Positions 1-6,133 are shown, numbered from the stretch's first letter. The stretch: 7,879 nt of DNA from Casp-actino8 sp964563545 (GCA_964563545.1 CAZLXB010000049.1:1-7879), one strand, 5' to 3'. Notes: generated by a model from the sequence alone, not told the origin. Translations and numbers: made by a program.

Positions 1-221
1 TTGCCGGCTGCATACGCGCGCTCTTCGACGTCGACGGTGAGCGGGAAGAAGTCGACTCCCGGTCGGACGTCCTTGGCCGCATTGGCGGTGGCGAGGACGA
101 TGCTCTTGCCGATGGTGGCGACGACGGCGCCTTGGCTCTGGAAAGCCAACTTGCCCGTCTCGAAGGACAGGCTCTTGTCGGTGCCCCCGATGGGACCCGA
201 CACTCGGATGGCGTCAGCCAT
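1..221 (-). CDS. pnp: Polyribonucleotide nucleotidyltransferase (PNPase), N-terminal part, cut by the window edge
   Basis: PNPase is a trimeric phosphorolytic 3'-5' exoribonuclease that degrades mRNA, usually with RNase E or other partners. Only the first 73 codons are present, the start of the first RNase PH domain. Reading from the ATG at 221 down to 219, the protein begins MADAIRVSGPIGG. Family landmarks follow: LSFETGKLA, then DFFPLTVDVEERAYAAG, matching the conserved DFFPLTV...ER.YAAG block before the expected GSFFRREGR segment, which is off the window. The start is fixed by a strong Shine-Dalgarno sequence, GAAAGGAG (235 to 228), six bases before the ATG. rpsO lies upstream on the same strand, the usual rpsO-pnp pair. 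The 163-base gap between them carries three inverted repeats that could control pnp expression. Identification is secure from motifs; the rest of the gene cannot be judged. Confidence 0.95.
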   Translation of the reverse strand, partial: MADAIRVSGPIGGTDKSLSFETGKLAFQSQGAVVATIGKSIVLATANAAKDVRPGVDFFPLTVDVEERAYAAG

Positions 222-238
222 GACGAGCTCCTTTCGCA

Positions 239-256
239 CAGCGGACTTGGCCGCTG
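239..256 (-). promoter_or_regulatory. Hairpin just upstream of the pnp ribosome binding site
   Basis: CAGCGG (239-244) and CCGCTG (251-256) form a perfect 6-bp stem with a 6-base loop. In the minus-strand mRNA the stem ends three bases before the pnp Shine-Dalgarno sequence (235 to 228). It could affect ribosome access or serve as part of an RNA-processing region. The pairing is seen directly; the role is inferred. Confidence 0.4.
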
Positions 257-270
257 CGTTAGGAGCAGAG

Positions 271-312
271 GGCCGGTTCCCAGTCGGCTAGGTCGGGTCC
301 TCGGAACCGGCC
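271..312 (-). promoter_or_regulatory. 10-bp inverted repeat in the rpsO-pnp intergenic region, candidate RNase III-type processing hairpin
   Basis: GGCCGGTTCC (271-280) and GGAACCGGCC (303-312) are perfect reverse complements with a 22-base loop. No T-run follows on the minus strand, so this is not a classical intrinsic terminator. In E. coli, and as reported for Streptomyces, a double-stranded element between rpsO and pnp is cut by RNase III and contributes to PNPase autoregulation. The position here fits such a role, but function is inferred by analogy only. Confidence 0.5.
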
Positions 313-357
313 ACTTCGACTGACAACCGAACCTTCACTGCTCGGTGTTTATGTGTT

Positions 358-373
358 GGCCGAGGATTCGGCC
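358..373 (-). terminator. Hairpin just after rpsO, candidate terminator/attenuator or 3'-end stabiliser
   Basis: GGCCGA (358-363) and TCGGCC (368-373) give a perfect 6-bp stem with a 4-base loop, beginning 11 bases after the rpsO stop codon. The bases after it on the minus strand are A/C-rich with no T-run, so full termination is doubtful. Partial termination between rpsO and pnp, or protection of the rpsO 3' end, are both plausible. Confidence 0.4.
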
Positions 374-384
374 GGGTGTGCGTC

Positions 385-648
385 TTAGCGACGCAGACCG
401 AGTTCGGCCACGATGGTGCGGTACCGCTCGACGTTGCGACCCTTGACGTAGTCGAGAAGACGACGGCGCCGGCCGACCAACATCAGCAGTCCGCGACGGC
501 TGTGGTGGTCCTTCGGGTGATCCTTCAGGTGGTCGGTCAAGTGGTTGATGCGCTCGCTGAGCAGGGCGATCTGAACTTCGGGCGAACCGGTGTCGGTGCC
601 GTGGGTGCGATGCTTGGCGATCGTGTCAGCCTTGGGTGTGCCAGCCAT
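385..648 (-). CDS. rpsO: 30S ribosomal protein S15
   Basis: S15 binds the central domain of 16S rRNA early in 30S assembly and contributes to a bridge with the 50S subunit. The gene encodes 87 residues (bacterial S15 is usually about 88-89) and ends with TAA. Diagnostic segments are HGTDTGSPEVQIALLSERI (about residues 16-34), the HPKDHHSRRGLL block (about 44-55), and RRRRLLDYVKG (about 60-70), followed by the usual ERYRTIVAELGLR-type end. Reading stays open upstream across ribE, but homology and a Shine-Dalgarno sequence GGAAGG (663 to 658), nine bases before the ATG at 648, fix the start. The gene is followed by pnp on the same strand, with intergenic hairpins, and is divergent from ribE. 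A stem in its leader could be an S15 autoregulatory site, as known in other bacteria with unrelated leader structures. Confidence 0.97.
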   Translation of the reverse strand: MAGTPKADTIAKHRTHGTDTGSPEVQIALLSERINHLTDHLKDHPKDHHSRRGLLMLVGRRRRLLDYVKGRNVERYRTIVAELGLRR

Positions 649-689
649 GGTGGCCTGCCTTCCGTGATTGTGACTTCGGAGGTCGCCCC

Positions 690-724
690 GGGGACCCGGA
701 GCATCTCGCCGGAGCCGGAGCCCC
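690..724 (-). promoter_or_regulatory. GC-rich stem-loop in the rpsO 5' leader, candidate S15 autoregulatory element
   Basis: On the minus-strand RNA, bases 724-715 (GGGGCUCCGG) can pair with 699-690 (CCGGGUCCCC): eight Watson-Crick pairs, one G-U pair and one C-U mismatch, with a 15-base loop. It lies about 40 bases before the rpsO start. The hexamer CCGGAG occurs three times here (696-701, 709-714, 715-720), which allows alternative pairings. S15 represses its own mRNA in several bacteria through leader structures; assigning that role here is inference. Confidence 0.35.
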
Positions 725-737
725 GACGGACTCTCCC

Positions 738-766
738 AGCCTACGGGTGGGGTACGGGCGTTCCAC
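738..766 (-). promoter_or_regulatory. Candidate rpsO promoter
   Basis: On the minus strand, GTGGAA (766 to 761) and TAGGCT (743 to 738) are separated by 17 bases, a weak -35 and an actinobacterial-type TANNNT -10. Transcription would start near 731, giving a leader of about 80 bases that includes the stem at 690-724. This is a sequence-pattern call only. Confidence 0.3.
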
Positions 767-802
767 CCCAAGGCGGCCCGGGGCCGGACCAGGGGCCACC
801 GG

Positions 803-808
803 TACCCT
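803..808 (+). promoter_or_regulatory. -10 box of ribE, probable leaderless transcript
   Basis: TACCCT ends six bases before the ATG at 815, the spacing expected if transcription starts at the start codon itself. No Shine-Dalgarno sequence precedes the ATG, and no convincing -35 is visible. Leaderless mRNAs of this kind are common in actinobacteria. Confidence 0.45.
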
Positions 809-814
809 GACCCC

Positions 815-1420
815 ATGTTCACCGGCATCGTCGAGGAGTTGGGCACCGTGGTGTCGTCCTCACCGGTGACGACCGAGTGGGGTCCGGGCGTCCGCCTGCG
901 GATCGCCGCCTCCACCGTGCTCGAAGGCTCGGGGCTCGGCGCCTCGATTGCCGTGAACGGCTGCTGTTTGACCTTGGTCGACCAGGGTGCGGACGCGACG
1001 GGCTCGTGGTGGGACACCGACGTGAGTGAGGAGACCCTCGCCCGCACGACCACCGGATCCCTGAAACCCGGAGACCGCGTGAACCTCGAACGGCCCATGG
1101 CGCTCGGCGACCGCCTCGGTGGCCACATGGTGCTCGGTCATGTGGATGGCGTGGGCGAGGTCGTGTCGGCCGCACCCGATCTGGTGGTGCGGGTCCCACA
1201 ACACCTCATGAAGTACTTGGTGGAGAAAGGCTCGGTCACCGTCGACGGCATCAGCCTCACGGCATTCGACATCACCGCCGACACGTTTCGTGTCGCGGTG
1301 ATTCCGCACACCGCCGAAGTGACGACGCTCGGCTTTCGTCCCGCGGGATCGCGCGTGAATCTCGAGATGGACGTACTCGCAAAGCACATCGAACGTCTCG
1401 TCGCGCCGCATCAGAAATAG
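815..1420 (+). CDS. ribE: Riboflavin synthase, alpha subunit
   Basis: Catalyses dismutation of two 6,7-dimethyl-8-ribityllumazine molecules into riboflavin and 5-amino-6-ribitylaminouracil, the last step of riboflavin synthesis, in the cytosol. The 201-residue product has the usual family length and the hallmark N-terminus MFTGIVEE. It consists of two tandem lumazine-binding barrels (about 1-97 and 98-190) and a short C-terminal helix (DVLAKHIERL) of the kind used for trimerisation. Residues matching known active-site positions by recall of the family are Phe2, Cys51 in NGCCLTLV, His104 in GGHMVLGHVDG, and Ser147/Thr149 in DGISLT. The gene is divergent from rpsO and appears leaderless. Its usual partners (ribBA, ribH, ribD) are not nearby; other flavin genes in the window are fbiC and ribF. 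The product 5-amino-6-ribitylaminouracil is also a substrate of FO synthase encoded downstream. The symbol is ribE, called ribC in some species. Confidence 0.96.
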   Translation: MFTGIVEELGTVVSSSPVTTEWGPGVRLRIAASTVLEGSGLGASIAVNGCCLTLVDQGADATGSWWDTDVSEETLARTTTGSLKPGDRVNLERPMALGDRLGGHMVLGHVDGVGEVVSAAPDLVVRVPQHLMKYLVEKGSVTVDGISLTAFDITADTFRVAVIPHTAEVTTLGFRPAGSRVNLEMDVLAKHIERLVAPHQK

Positions 1421-1491
1421 TTCGAACGAACCATTTCACTTAATCAGCGGAGTTGATCCTTCGCGGAAGAATATCTGCCATACCCCTGTCG

Positions 1492-1497
1492 TAATTT
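1492..1497 (+). promoter_or_regulatory. -10 box before the HNH gene, probable leaderless transcript
   Basis: TAATTT ends seven bases before the ATG at 1505, and no Shine-Dalgarno sequence is present. The 84-base gap after ribE is AT-richer than its surroundings and holds no convincing terminator; the best stem is CTTC/GAAG (1459-1469), only 4 bp. Confidence 0.4.
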
Positions 1498-1504
1498 CAT
1501 CGGC

Positions 1505-2731
1505 ATGCACACGGCCGATATCGCAACGATGAACATCGGTGATGTTCGTCGCGAACTAGTCGTGACCCGTACCGAGAAGGCGAAGCTCGCCGCACGCGAA
1601 CTGGCTCTCGTCGCGCGCATGGAGGCGCTCCTCAAGGATCCCGAGTTGTCCGACTTCGCGATCCCTGAGTACGAATTGGTGGCCCATGCCGGCATGACAT
1701 CTCGTGAAGCCCGCGAGGTCGTTCATCGATCGCATCTGGTGGAGGCCTCGCCCTCAATGGCGGCCGCGCTTGCTTCGGGTCTCACCACCGCTGCTCATGT
1801 CGATGTCATCGGACGCGGCATCAAGCAGGTTGGCGCCGAGCGTGAAGCGTTCATGGCCCAGATTCCCGATCTCACTCAGGCCGCCGCCGACATGACCGTT
1901 GCCGAATTCAGTGACCTCGTGCGCCGTGTCGTCAAGTCCGTTCGTACCGACGACGGTTTGTCCACGTTCGAAAGTCAGCGACGAAACACCGCCCTGCGCA
2001 CCTGGACCGACGACGACGGCATGTTCAATCTCCGTGGCCGATTCGACCCAGTATCCGGGGCTGCCATCGCCTCATCAATCGAACGTCGCAAGGAGCAGAT
2101 GTTCCACAGCGGAACTTCGACTGAATCGGTTGATGTTGCTCCCGGCATAGAACCGAACGATCATCTATCCGCGCTCGCCTTGGTCTCACTCATTGGCGCG
2201 AGCTCGAATGGCCCGGAGGTCAGCACCCATCCGCGGGCCGAAGTGGTGGTTCACATCGATCTCGAGTCACTCGTGAGCGGTGCCCACGCCTCTACGACAT
2301 CTCGCACGTCGATCGGAACCGACGTTCCGATCGAAACCATCCGGCGACTCGCCTGTGAGGCCGAGATCATCCCGGTGGTTCTCGACGGACGGAGCGTGCC
2401 TATCGATGTCGGACGGGCCAAACGTCTGGCCACCTCGCATCAACGAAGAGCTCTCGAAGCTGTCCACCAAACATGCGCCATTCCCGATTGCGTGGTGCCG
2501 TTCCACCATTGTCAGATCCACCACATCGAATACTGGGAACATGGCGGTCGGACCGACCTCGACAACCAGGTTCCCCTCTGCAGCCGACATCATCACGCGG
2601 CGCACGAGGGAGGATGGACCCTGAAACTCGAGCCGAGAACTCGGGCGGTCGCATTCCAACCACCCATCCGAGATACCTCCGACTACCGTTGCCACCGTGA
2701 CGCCCGACCCCGACCTCTCCGCTCTGCGTGA
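1505..2731 (+). CDS. DUF222 domain HNH endonuclease (13E12-repeat family type)
   Basis: A 408-residue protein of the abundant actinobacterial DUF222-HNH family, whose cellular role is poorly known. Residues about 15-300 form the helical DUF222 region, with the typical stretch VEASPSMAAALASGLTTAAH around residues 80-100. The C-terminal HNH domain is intact: Cys324 and Cys329 (CAIPDC), the His339-His340 pair (IHHIEYWEHGG), the LDNQVPLC segment with Cys359, then SRHHHAAHEGGW. The cysteines and a histidine probably bind zinc, and HH..N..H forms the nuclease centre. Hand counts of two 60-base lines in this gene give about 53-55% GC, against about 75% in one line of fbiC, so it may have been acquired. 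The start at 1505 is chosen for the leaderless -10; an in-frame ATG at 1529 is an alternative. Its last 35 bases overlap the next gene. No inverted repeats or target duplications were recognised around it. Confidence 0.9.
   Translation: MHTADIATMNIGDVRRELVVTRTEKAKLAARELALVARMEALLKDPELSDFAIPEYELVAHAGMTSREAREVVHRSHLVEASPSMAAALASGLTTAAHVDVIGRGIKQVGAEREAFMAQIPDLTQAAADMTVAEFSDLVRRVVKSVRTDDGLSTFESQRRNTALRTWTDDDGMFNLRGRFDPVSGAAIASSIERRKEQMFHSGTSTESVDVAPGIEPNDHLSALALVSLIGASSNGPEVSTHPRAEVVVHIDLESLVSGAHASTTSRTSIGTDVPIETIRRLACEAEIIPVVLDGRSVPIDVGRAKRLATSHQRRALEAVHQTCAIPDCVVPFHHCQIHHIEYWEHGGRTDLDNQVPLCSRHHHAAHEGGWTLKLEPRTRAVAFQPPIRDTSDYRCHRDARPRPLRSA
2684..2689 (+). promoter_or_regulatory. -10 box of the chorismate mutase-VOC gene inside the end of the HNH gene
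   Basis: TACCGT ends seven bases before the GTG at 2697, again without a Shine-Dalgarno sequence. It would make the next gene independently transcribed and leaderless although it starts inside the HNH coding region. No clear -35 is seen. Confidence 0.35.
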
Positions 2732-3509
2732 GCGGATCGATCAACTCGATCGCGAGTTGTTGAGGGTCTTGGCCGAGCGTCTACAGGTCTGCCACGAGGT
2801 TGCGCGCATCAAGGAGAAGTCCGACACTCCGGTGATCCAACCGGCCCGGGTTCGAGATGTCGTGACATCTCGCCGCCAGTGGGCCATCGACGCCGGGGTC
2901 GACCCCGACTTCGCCGAACAGGTGATGCGCGTCCTCCTCGCCGAAACGCACCGCATCGAAGTCGCCGGACGCCGCCCCGACACCGCCCCGGACAAGACGG
3001 CGTCACCGACCGGCGCCCGCTCCGATCTCGACACCGTGGCCACGCGCATCGATCACATCGTCGTCGCCGTCGACGATCTACCGAGTGCCGTCGCCCTCTT
3101 CACCGACCGCCTCGGATTCCACCGCCCGCCCGCTGGAACACCCGGGGACACACCCGGAATCTCGGCGAACCCCGGGATCGCCGTCCTCGATGCGGGCGGC
3201 GTGACGATCGTCCTCGTCGGCCCCGAGGCCGGTGCGGACGTGGCCCAACATCTCCGTACCCACGGGCCGGGCATCCATCACATCGCCGTCGAGGTACTGA
3301 ACGCGGGTTACGCGCGCCAGAGCCTGGCCGGCGGCAGCGCATCGTTGCTCACCGATGTCGTCGTGGACGACGACGGCCACGAACAGTTCTTCACGGTCCG
3401 CGATCCGGCCACCGGGGTGCAGATCGGATTCATCTCCCGCACCGGCCACCGAGTGGGGGTGGCCACGGCCAACATCCTCGAGGCGTTCCGGAACCCCTCG
3501 AGCATCTAG
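2697..3509 (+). CDS. Chorismate mutase (AroQ type) domain fused to a VOC/glyoxalase-fold domain
   Basis: A 270-residue two-domain protein. Residues about 7-90 are a three-helix AroQ chorismate mutase domain, which in this family converts chorismate to prephenate on the way to phenylalanine and tyrosine. It aligns without gaps, from memory, to E. coli P-protein mutase: Arg11, Arg28, Lys39 and Arg51 are kept, but position 48 is Gln, 52 is Val (normally Glu), 84 is Thr and 88 is Glu. The RV pair and following helix resemble PchB isochorismate pyruvate lyase. After a Pro/Ala/Thr linker (about 93-115), residues 117-248 form a VOC domain with RIDHIVVAVDDLPSAVALF and GPGIHHIAVEV, like methylmalonyl-CoA epimerase or the N-half of 4-hydroxyphenylpyruvate dioxygenase. 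His120 and His195 are present, but the expected Glu near 244 is Gly, so metal binding is uncertain. GTG 2697 is required because Arg11 would be lost from later starts. Substrate unknown. Confidence 0.85.
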   Translation: MTPDPDLSALRERIDQLDRELLRVLAERLQVCHEVARIKEKSDTPVIQPARVRDVVTSRRQWAIDAGVDPDFAEQVMRVLLAETHRIEVAGRRPDTAPDKTASPTGARSDLDTVATRIDHIVVAVDDLPSAVALFTDRLGFHRPPAGTPGDTPGISANPGIAVLDAGGVTIVLVGPEAGADVAQHLRTHGPGIHHIAVEVLNAGYARQSLAGGSASLLTDVVVDDDGHEQFFTVRDPATGVQIGFISRTGHRVGVATANILEAFRNPSSI

Positions 3510-3551
3510 GCCCGGACCGACTCGACCCCGATCACGTAGCCCCTGACCGAG

Positions 3552-3557
3552 TAGGCT
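3552..3557 (+). promoter_or_regulatory. Candidate -10 box for fbiC
   Basis: TAGGCT, the same hexamer as the proposed rpsO -10 and also followed by GG, lies 119 bases before the fbiC ATG. No good -35 is seen at 17-18 bases upstream. If used, the mRNA would carry a leader of roughly 110 bases that includes the stems at 3606-3662. Confidence 0.3.
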
Positions 3558-3605
3558 GGCGTTCGCACGACAGGGTGGGGTCCCGGCGGCTCTCTCGCAT
3601 CCGCA

Positions 3606-3662
3606 CGGTCTCCGTTGTGCACTGGCAAAAACCGAGTTCCACGACCGCAGGCGTCAGCCTGC
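3606..3662 (+). promoter_or_regulatory. Foldable 5' leader of fbiC: two adjacent stem-loops ending at the ribosome binding site
   Basis: The first element pairs CGGTC (3606-3610) with GACCG (3643-3647). Nested within are TC-CGTT (3611-3616) with AACC-GA (3630-3635), one mismatch, and TGC/GCA (3618-3620/3625-3627) closing a 4-base loop. The second is a perfect hairpin, GCAGGC (3647-3652), loop GTCA, GCCTGC (3657-3662). It ends two bases before the fbiC Shine-Dalgarno GAAAGG (3665-3670). The stems share G3647, so they may compete or stack. It matches no riboswitch I can name. Pairing is seen; regulation is inferred. Confidence 0.35.
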
Positions 3663-3676
3663 CCGAAAGGTTCCGC

Positions 3677-6133
3677 ATGTCGCGCCAGCGCATTCCTGTC
3701 TCCCCCGCGGGGAGCAGTTCCCCGTCATCACGCTTCAAGCACCTCATCGACGCGCCCGTCGACGAACTCATGGCCGAGGCCCGCCGGATTCGAGATCTGC
3801 ATCACGGCACCCGCGTCACGTTCTCGCCCAAGGTGTTCATCCCGCTCACCATGCTCTGTCGCGACACCTGCGGCTACTGCACCTTCGCCCAACCGCCGGC
3901 TCGCCTCGAGAGTCCGTTCCTCTCACCCGACGAAGTCCTGGCCATCGCCAAGAAGGGCGCGAAACTCGGGTGTCACGAAGCTCTCTTCACCCTCGGCGAA
4001 GCCCCCGAGGAGCGCTACACCATCGCGCGCGAGTGGCTCGACGCGCACGGCTACGCATCCACCGTCGATTACCTCGCCGCGATGGCCAAGCTCGTGCTCG
4101 ACGAAACCGGCCTTCTCCCCCACGCCAACGCCGGCGCGCTGAACCGCGACGATCTCGCGAAGTTGCGCGCCGTCAGCCCGAGCCAGGGAATGATGATCGA
4201 GTCGTTGCGCGACGATCTCGCCTGCCACCGCGGTGCGCCCGACAAGCTCCCGGAGCGCCGTTTGGCCACTCTCGAACTCGCCGGTGAACTACGCATACCG
4301 TTCACCACCGGGATCCTCGTCGGCATCGGTGAGACCCGCGCCGATCGTCTGGCCGCCCTCGAAGCCATCGCCGATTCACACGCGCGGCATGGTCACGTGC
4401 AGGAAGTCATCGTGCAGAACTTCCTGCCCAAGCCCCGTACCGGAATGCAGAACGAAGCGCCGTGCCCGCAGGATGAGTTCCTGTGGTCGATCGCGGCTGC
4501 TCGCATCGTGCTGCCACCCGAGATCCACCTACAGGCCCCGCCGAATCTTTCGGACGACTTCGGCGTGCTGCTCGATGCCGGCATCGACGACTGGGGTGGC
4601 GTCTCCCCCGTCACCGCCGACCACGTAAACCCCGAACGCCCCTGGCCCGATCTCGACAAATTGCGCGTCGTCACCGAATCCCGTGGCATGGCCCTCGCCT
4701 CCCGTCTGACCGTGTATCCGGAGTTCGTGGGTGGCGCCAACAACCTCGGTCTCGGTGACAGCCAGTGGATCGATCCGTCATTGCGATTCGCAGTGCTCGA
4801 CCGCTCCGATGCCGAGGGTCTCGGTCGCGACGATCCGGGCGCGATCTGGCCCGAGAAAGTCACGGCCGCCGACGTGGTGCACGACGGCGCCGAGGTCGTG
4901 CTCGTCGGCCATCGCAGCACGCAGTGGTACAGCGGCACCAACAACAAGCCGCCCATGCTCGTTCCCGGAGGTCTCCCGTCGAAGACTTCGGCATCGCGCT
5001 CTCGCGTCGACGAGATCCTCGACGGTCATCGCGCCGGTCAGGAAGTGGGCTTCGACGAGATCGTCGCTTTGTTCCGGGCGCGCGGTCCCGAGGTCGCGCT
5101 GATCGCCGAGTACGCCGACGAGCTGCGACGACGCGCTGTGGGCGACGTCGTCACGTGGGTGCACAACCGCAACATCAACTACACCAACGTCTGCACGTTC
5201 AAGTGCAAGTTCTGCGGGTTCTCCAAAGGGCCGTTGTCGCTCAACCTGCGCGGTACGCCCTACCTCCTCACGCTCGACGACATCGCCCGGCGCGCCGTGG
5301 AGGCCTGGAACATGGGCGCTACCGAAGTGACTCTGCAGGGAGGCATCCACCCCGACTTCGACGGCGACTACTACCTGCACGTCACGCAGGCGGTGAAGGA
5401 TGCCGTTCCCGAGATGCACGTGCACGGTTTCACGGCGCTCGAGATCACCGAAGGCGCCAAGCGCAACGGTGAGGATCTCGCCACGTATCTGCGCAAGATG
5501 AAAGACGCCGGCCTCGCCTCACTACCCGGAACAGCCGCCGAGATCCTCGACACCCGCGCTCGGGCAATCTTGTGCAGCGACAAGGTCACGGCCGACGAGT
5601 GGATCGAGTGTCACCGCGTGGCCCATCAGGTGGGCCTGCACTCGAACATCACGATCATGTTCGGCTCCATCGAGGACCCGACGAGCTGGGCCGAGCACAT
5701 GATCCGTACGCGCGACCTGCAGAAGGAGACCCGCGGATTCACCGAGTTCATTCCGCTGCCCTTCGTACACATGGCTTCGCCTATCTACCTGCAGAAGAAG
5801 TCGCGCCGCGGGCCGACGTTCCGCGAGACGGTGCTCATGCACGCCATCGGTCGCATCGTGTACGACGGTCTGATCGACAACGTCCAGGTGAGCTGGGTCA
5901 AGATCGGTGTCGACGGAGCACGCCAGTTGCTGCAGGCCGGTTGCAACGACATGGGCGGCACGTTGATGGACGAGAACATCTCGCGTGCAGCGGGCGCCAA
6001 TCACGGTCAGAAGATGACCGAGGACGGCTTCAATGCGGTCACGGCACCTCTCGGTCGCACGCTCGTGCAGCGCAACACCGCCTACCGGCACCTCTCATCT
6101 CTCTCACCACTCGCCCCGATCGCCGGCGAGTGA
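3677..6133 (+). CDS. fbiC: FO synthase, fused CofG-CofH (7,8-didemethyl-8-hydroxy-5-deazariboflavin synthase)
   Basis: Makes FO, the deazaflavin chromophore of coenzyme F420. The CofH half joins 5-amino-6-ribitylaminouracil to a tyrosine-derived fragment; the CofG half then closes the ring. Both are radical SAM reactions. The 818-residue protein has both iron-sulfur motifs intact: CRDTCGYC (Cys61, 65, 68) in the N-terminal CofG half, roughly residues 1-345, and CTFKCKFC (Cys506, 510, 513) in the C-terminal CofH half, roughly 470-818, with a connecting region between. Other landmarks are MMIESLRDDL, TTGILVGIGETRADR, NFLPKPRTGM and DDWGGVSPVTADHVNPE in CofG, and EVTLQGGIHPDF and FIPLPFVHM in CofH. 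The single-chain form is typical of actinobacteria (Mycobacterium FbiC is about 856 residues). The frame is open upstream to 2879, but ATG 3677 has a Shine-Dalgarno GAAAGG six bases away and family homology starts there. It lies 167 bases after the chorismate mutase-VOC gene. Confidence 0.96.
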   Translation: MSRQRIPVSPAGSSSPSSRFKHLIDAPVDELMAEARRIRDLHHGTRVTFSPKVFIPLTMLCRDTCGYCTFAQPPARLESPFLSPDEVLAIAKKGAKLGCHEALFTLGEAPEERYTIAREWLDAHGYASTVDYLAAMAKLVLDETGLLPHANAGALNRDDLAKLRAVSPSQGMMIESLRDDLACHRGAPDKLPERRLATLELAGELRIPFTTGILVGIGETRADRLAALEAIADSHARHGHVQEVIVQNFLPKPRTGMQNEAPCPQDEFLWSIAAARIVLPPEIHLQAPPNLSDDFGVLLDAGIDDWGGVSPVTADHVNPERPWPDLDKLRVVTESRGMALASRLTVYPEFVGGANNLGLGDSQWIDPSLRFAVLDRSDAEGLGRDDPGAIWPEKVTAADVVHDGAEVVLVGHRSTQWYSGTNNKPPMLVPGGLPSKTSASRSRVDEILDGHRAGQEVGFDEIVALFRARGPEVALIAEYADELRRRAVGDVVTWVHNRNINYTNVCTFKCKFCGFSKGPLSLNLRGTPYLLTLDDIARRAVEAWNMGATEVTLQGGIHPDFDGDYYLHVTQAVKDAVPEMHVHGFTALEITEGAKRNGEDLATYLRKMKDAGLASLPGTAAEILDTRARAILCSDKVTADEWIECHRVAHQVGLHSNITIMFGSIEDPTSWAEHMIRTRDLQKETRGFTEFIPLPFVHMASPIYLQKKSRRGPTFRETVLMHAIGRIVYDGLIDNVQVSWVKIGVDGARQLLQAGCNDMGGTLMDENISRAAGANHGQKMTEDGFNAVTAPLGRTLVQRNTAYRHLSSLSPLAPIAGE

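Noticed and set aside
649..814. FMN riboswitch before ribE
   Set aside because: No recognisable FMN-element core was seen on the plus strand, and the -10 box six bases before the ATG leaves no room for a transcribed leader.
385..1128. Long open frame on the minus strand extending rpsO upstream through ribE
   Set aside because: Only the last 87 codons resemble S15; the Shine-Dalgarno sequence at 663-658 and the normal S15 length place the start at 648. The rest is antisense to ribE.
1421..1504. SOS box (LexA site) around TTCGAAC after ribE
   Set aside because: Only one half-site resembling TCGAAC is present; the matching GTTCGA at the right spacing is absent.
1505..2731. HNH gene as part of an intein, group II intron or insertion sequence
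   Set aside because: The protein is a free-standing DUF222-HNH with its own start and stop, and no splicing motifs, terminal inverted repeats or target duplications were seen.
2879..3676. In-frame upstream extension of fbiC
   Set aside because: It overlaps the fusion gene in another frame, has arginine-rich low-complexity translation typical of a GC-rich shadow, and FbiC homology begins after 3677, where there is a good ribosome binding site.
5522..6091. Minus-strand open frame of 189 codons inside fbiC
   Set aside because: It lies wholly within a conserved coding region, shows no recognisable domain and has no ribosome binding site seen; it is an antisense shadow.
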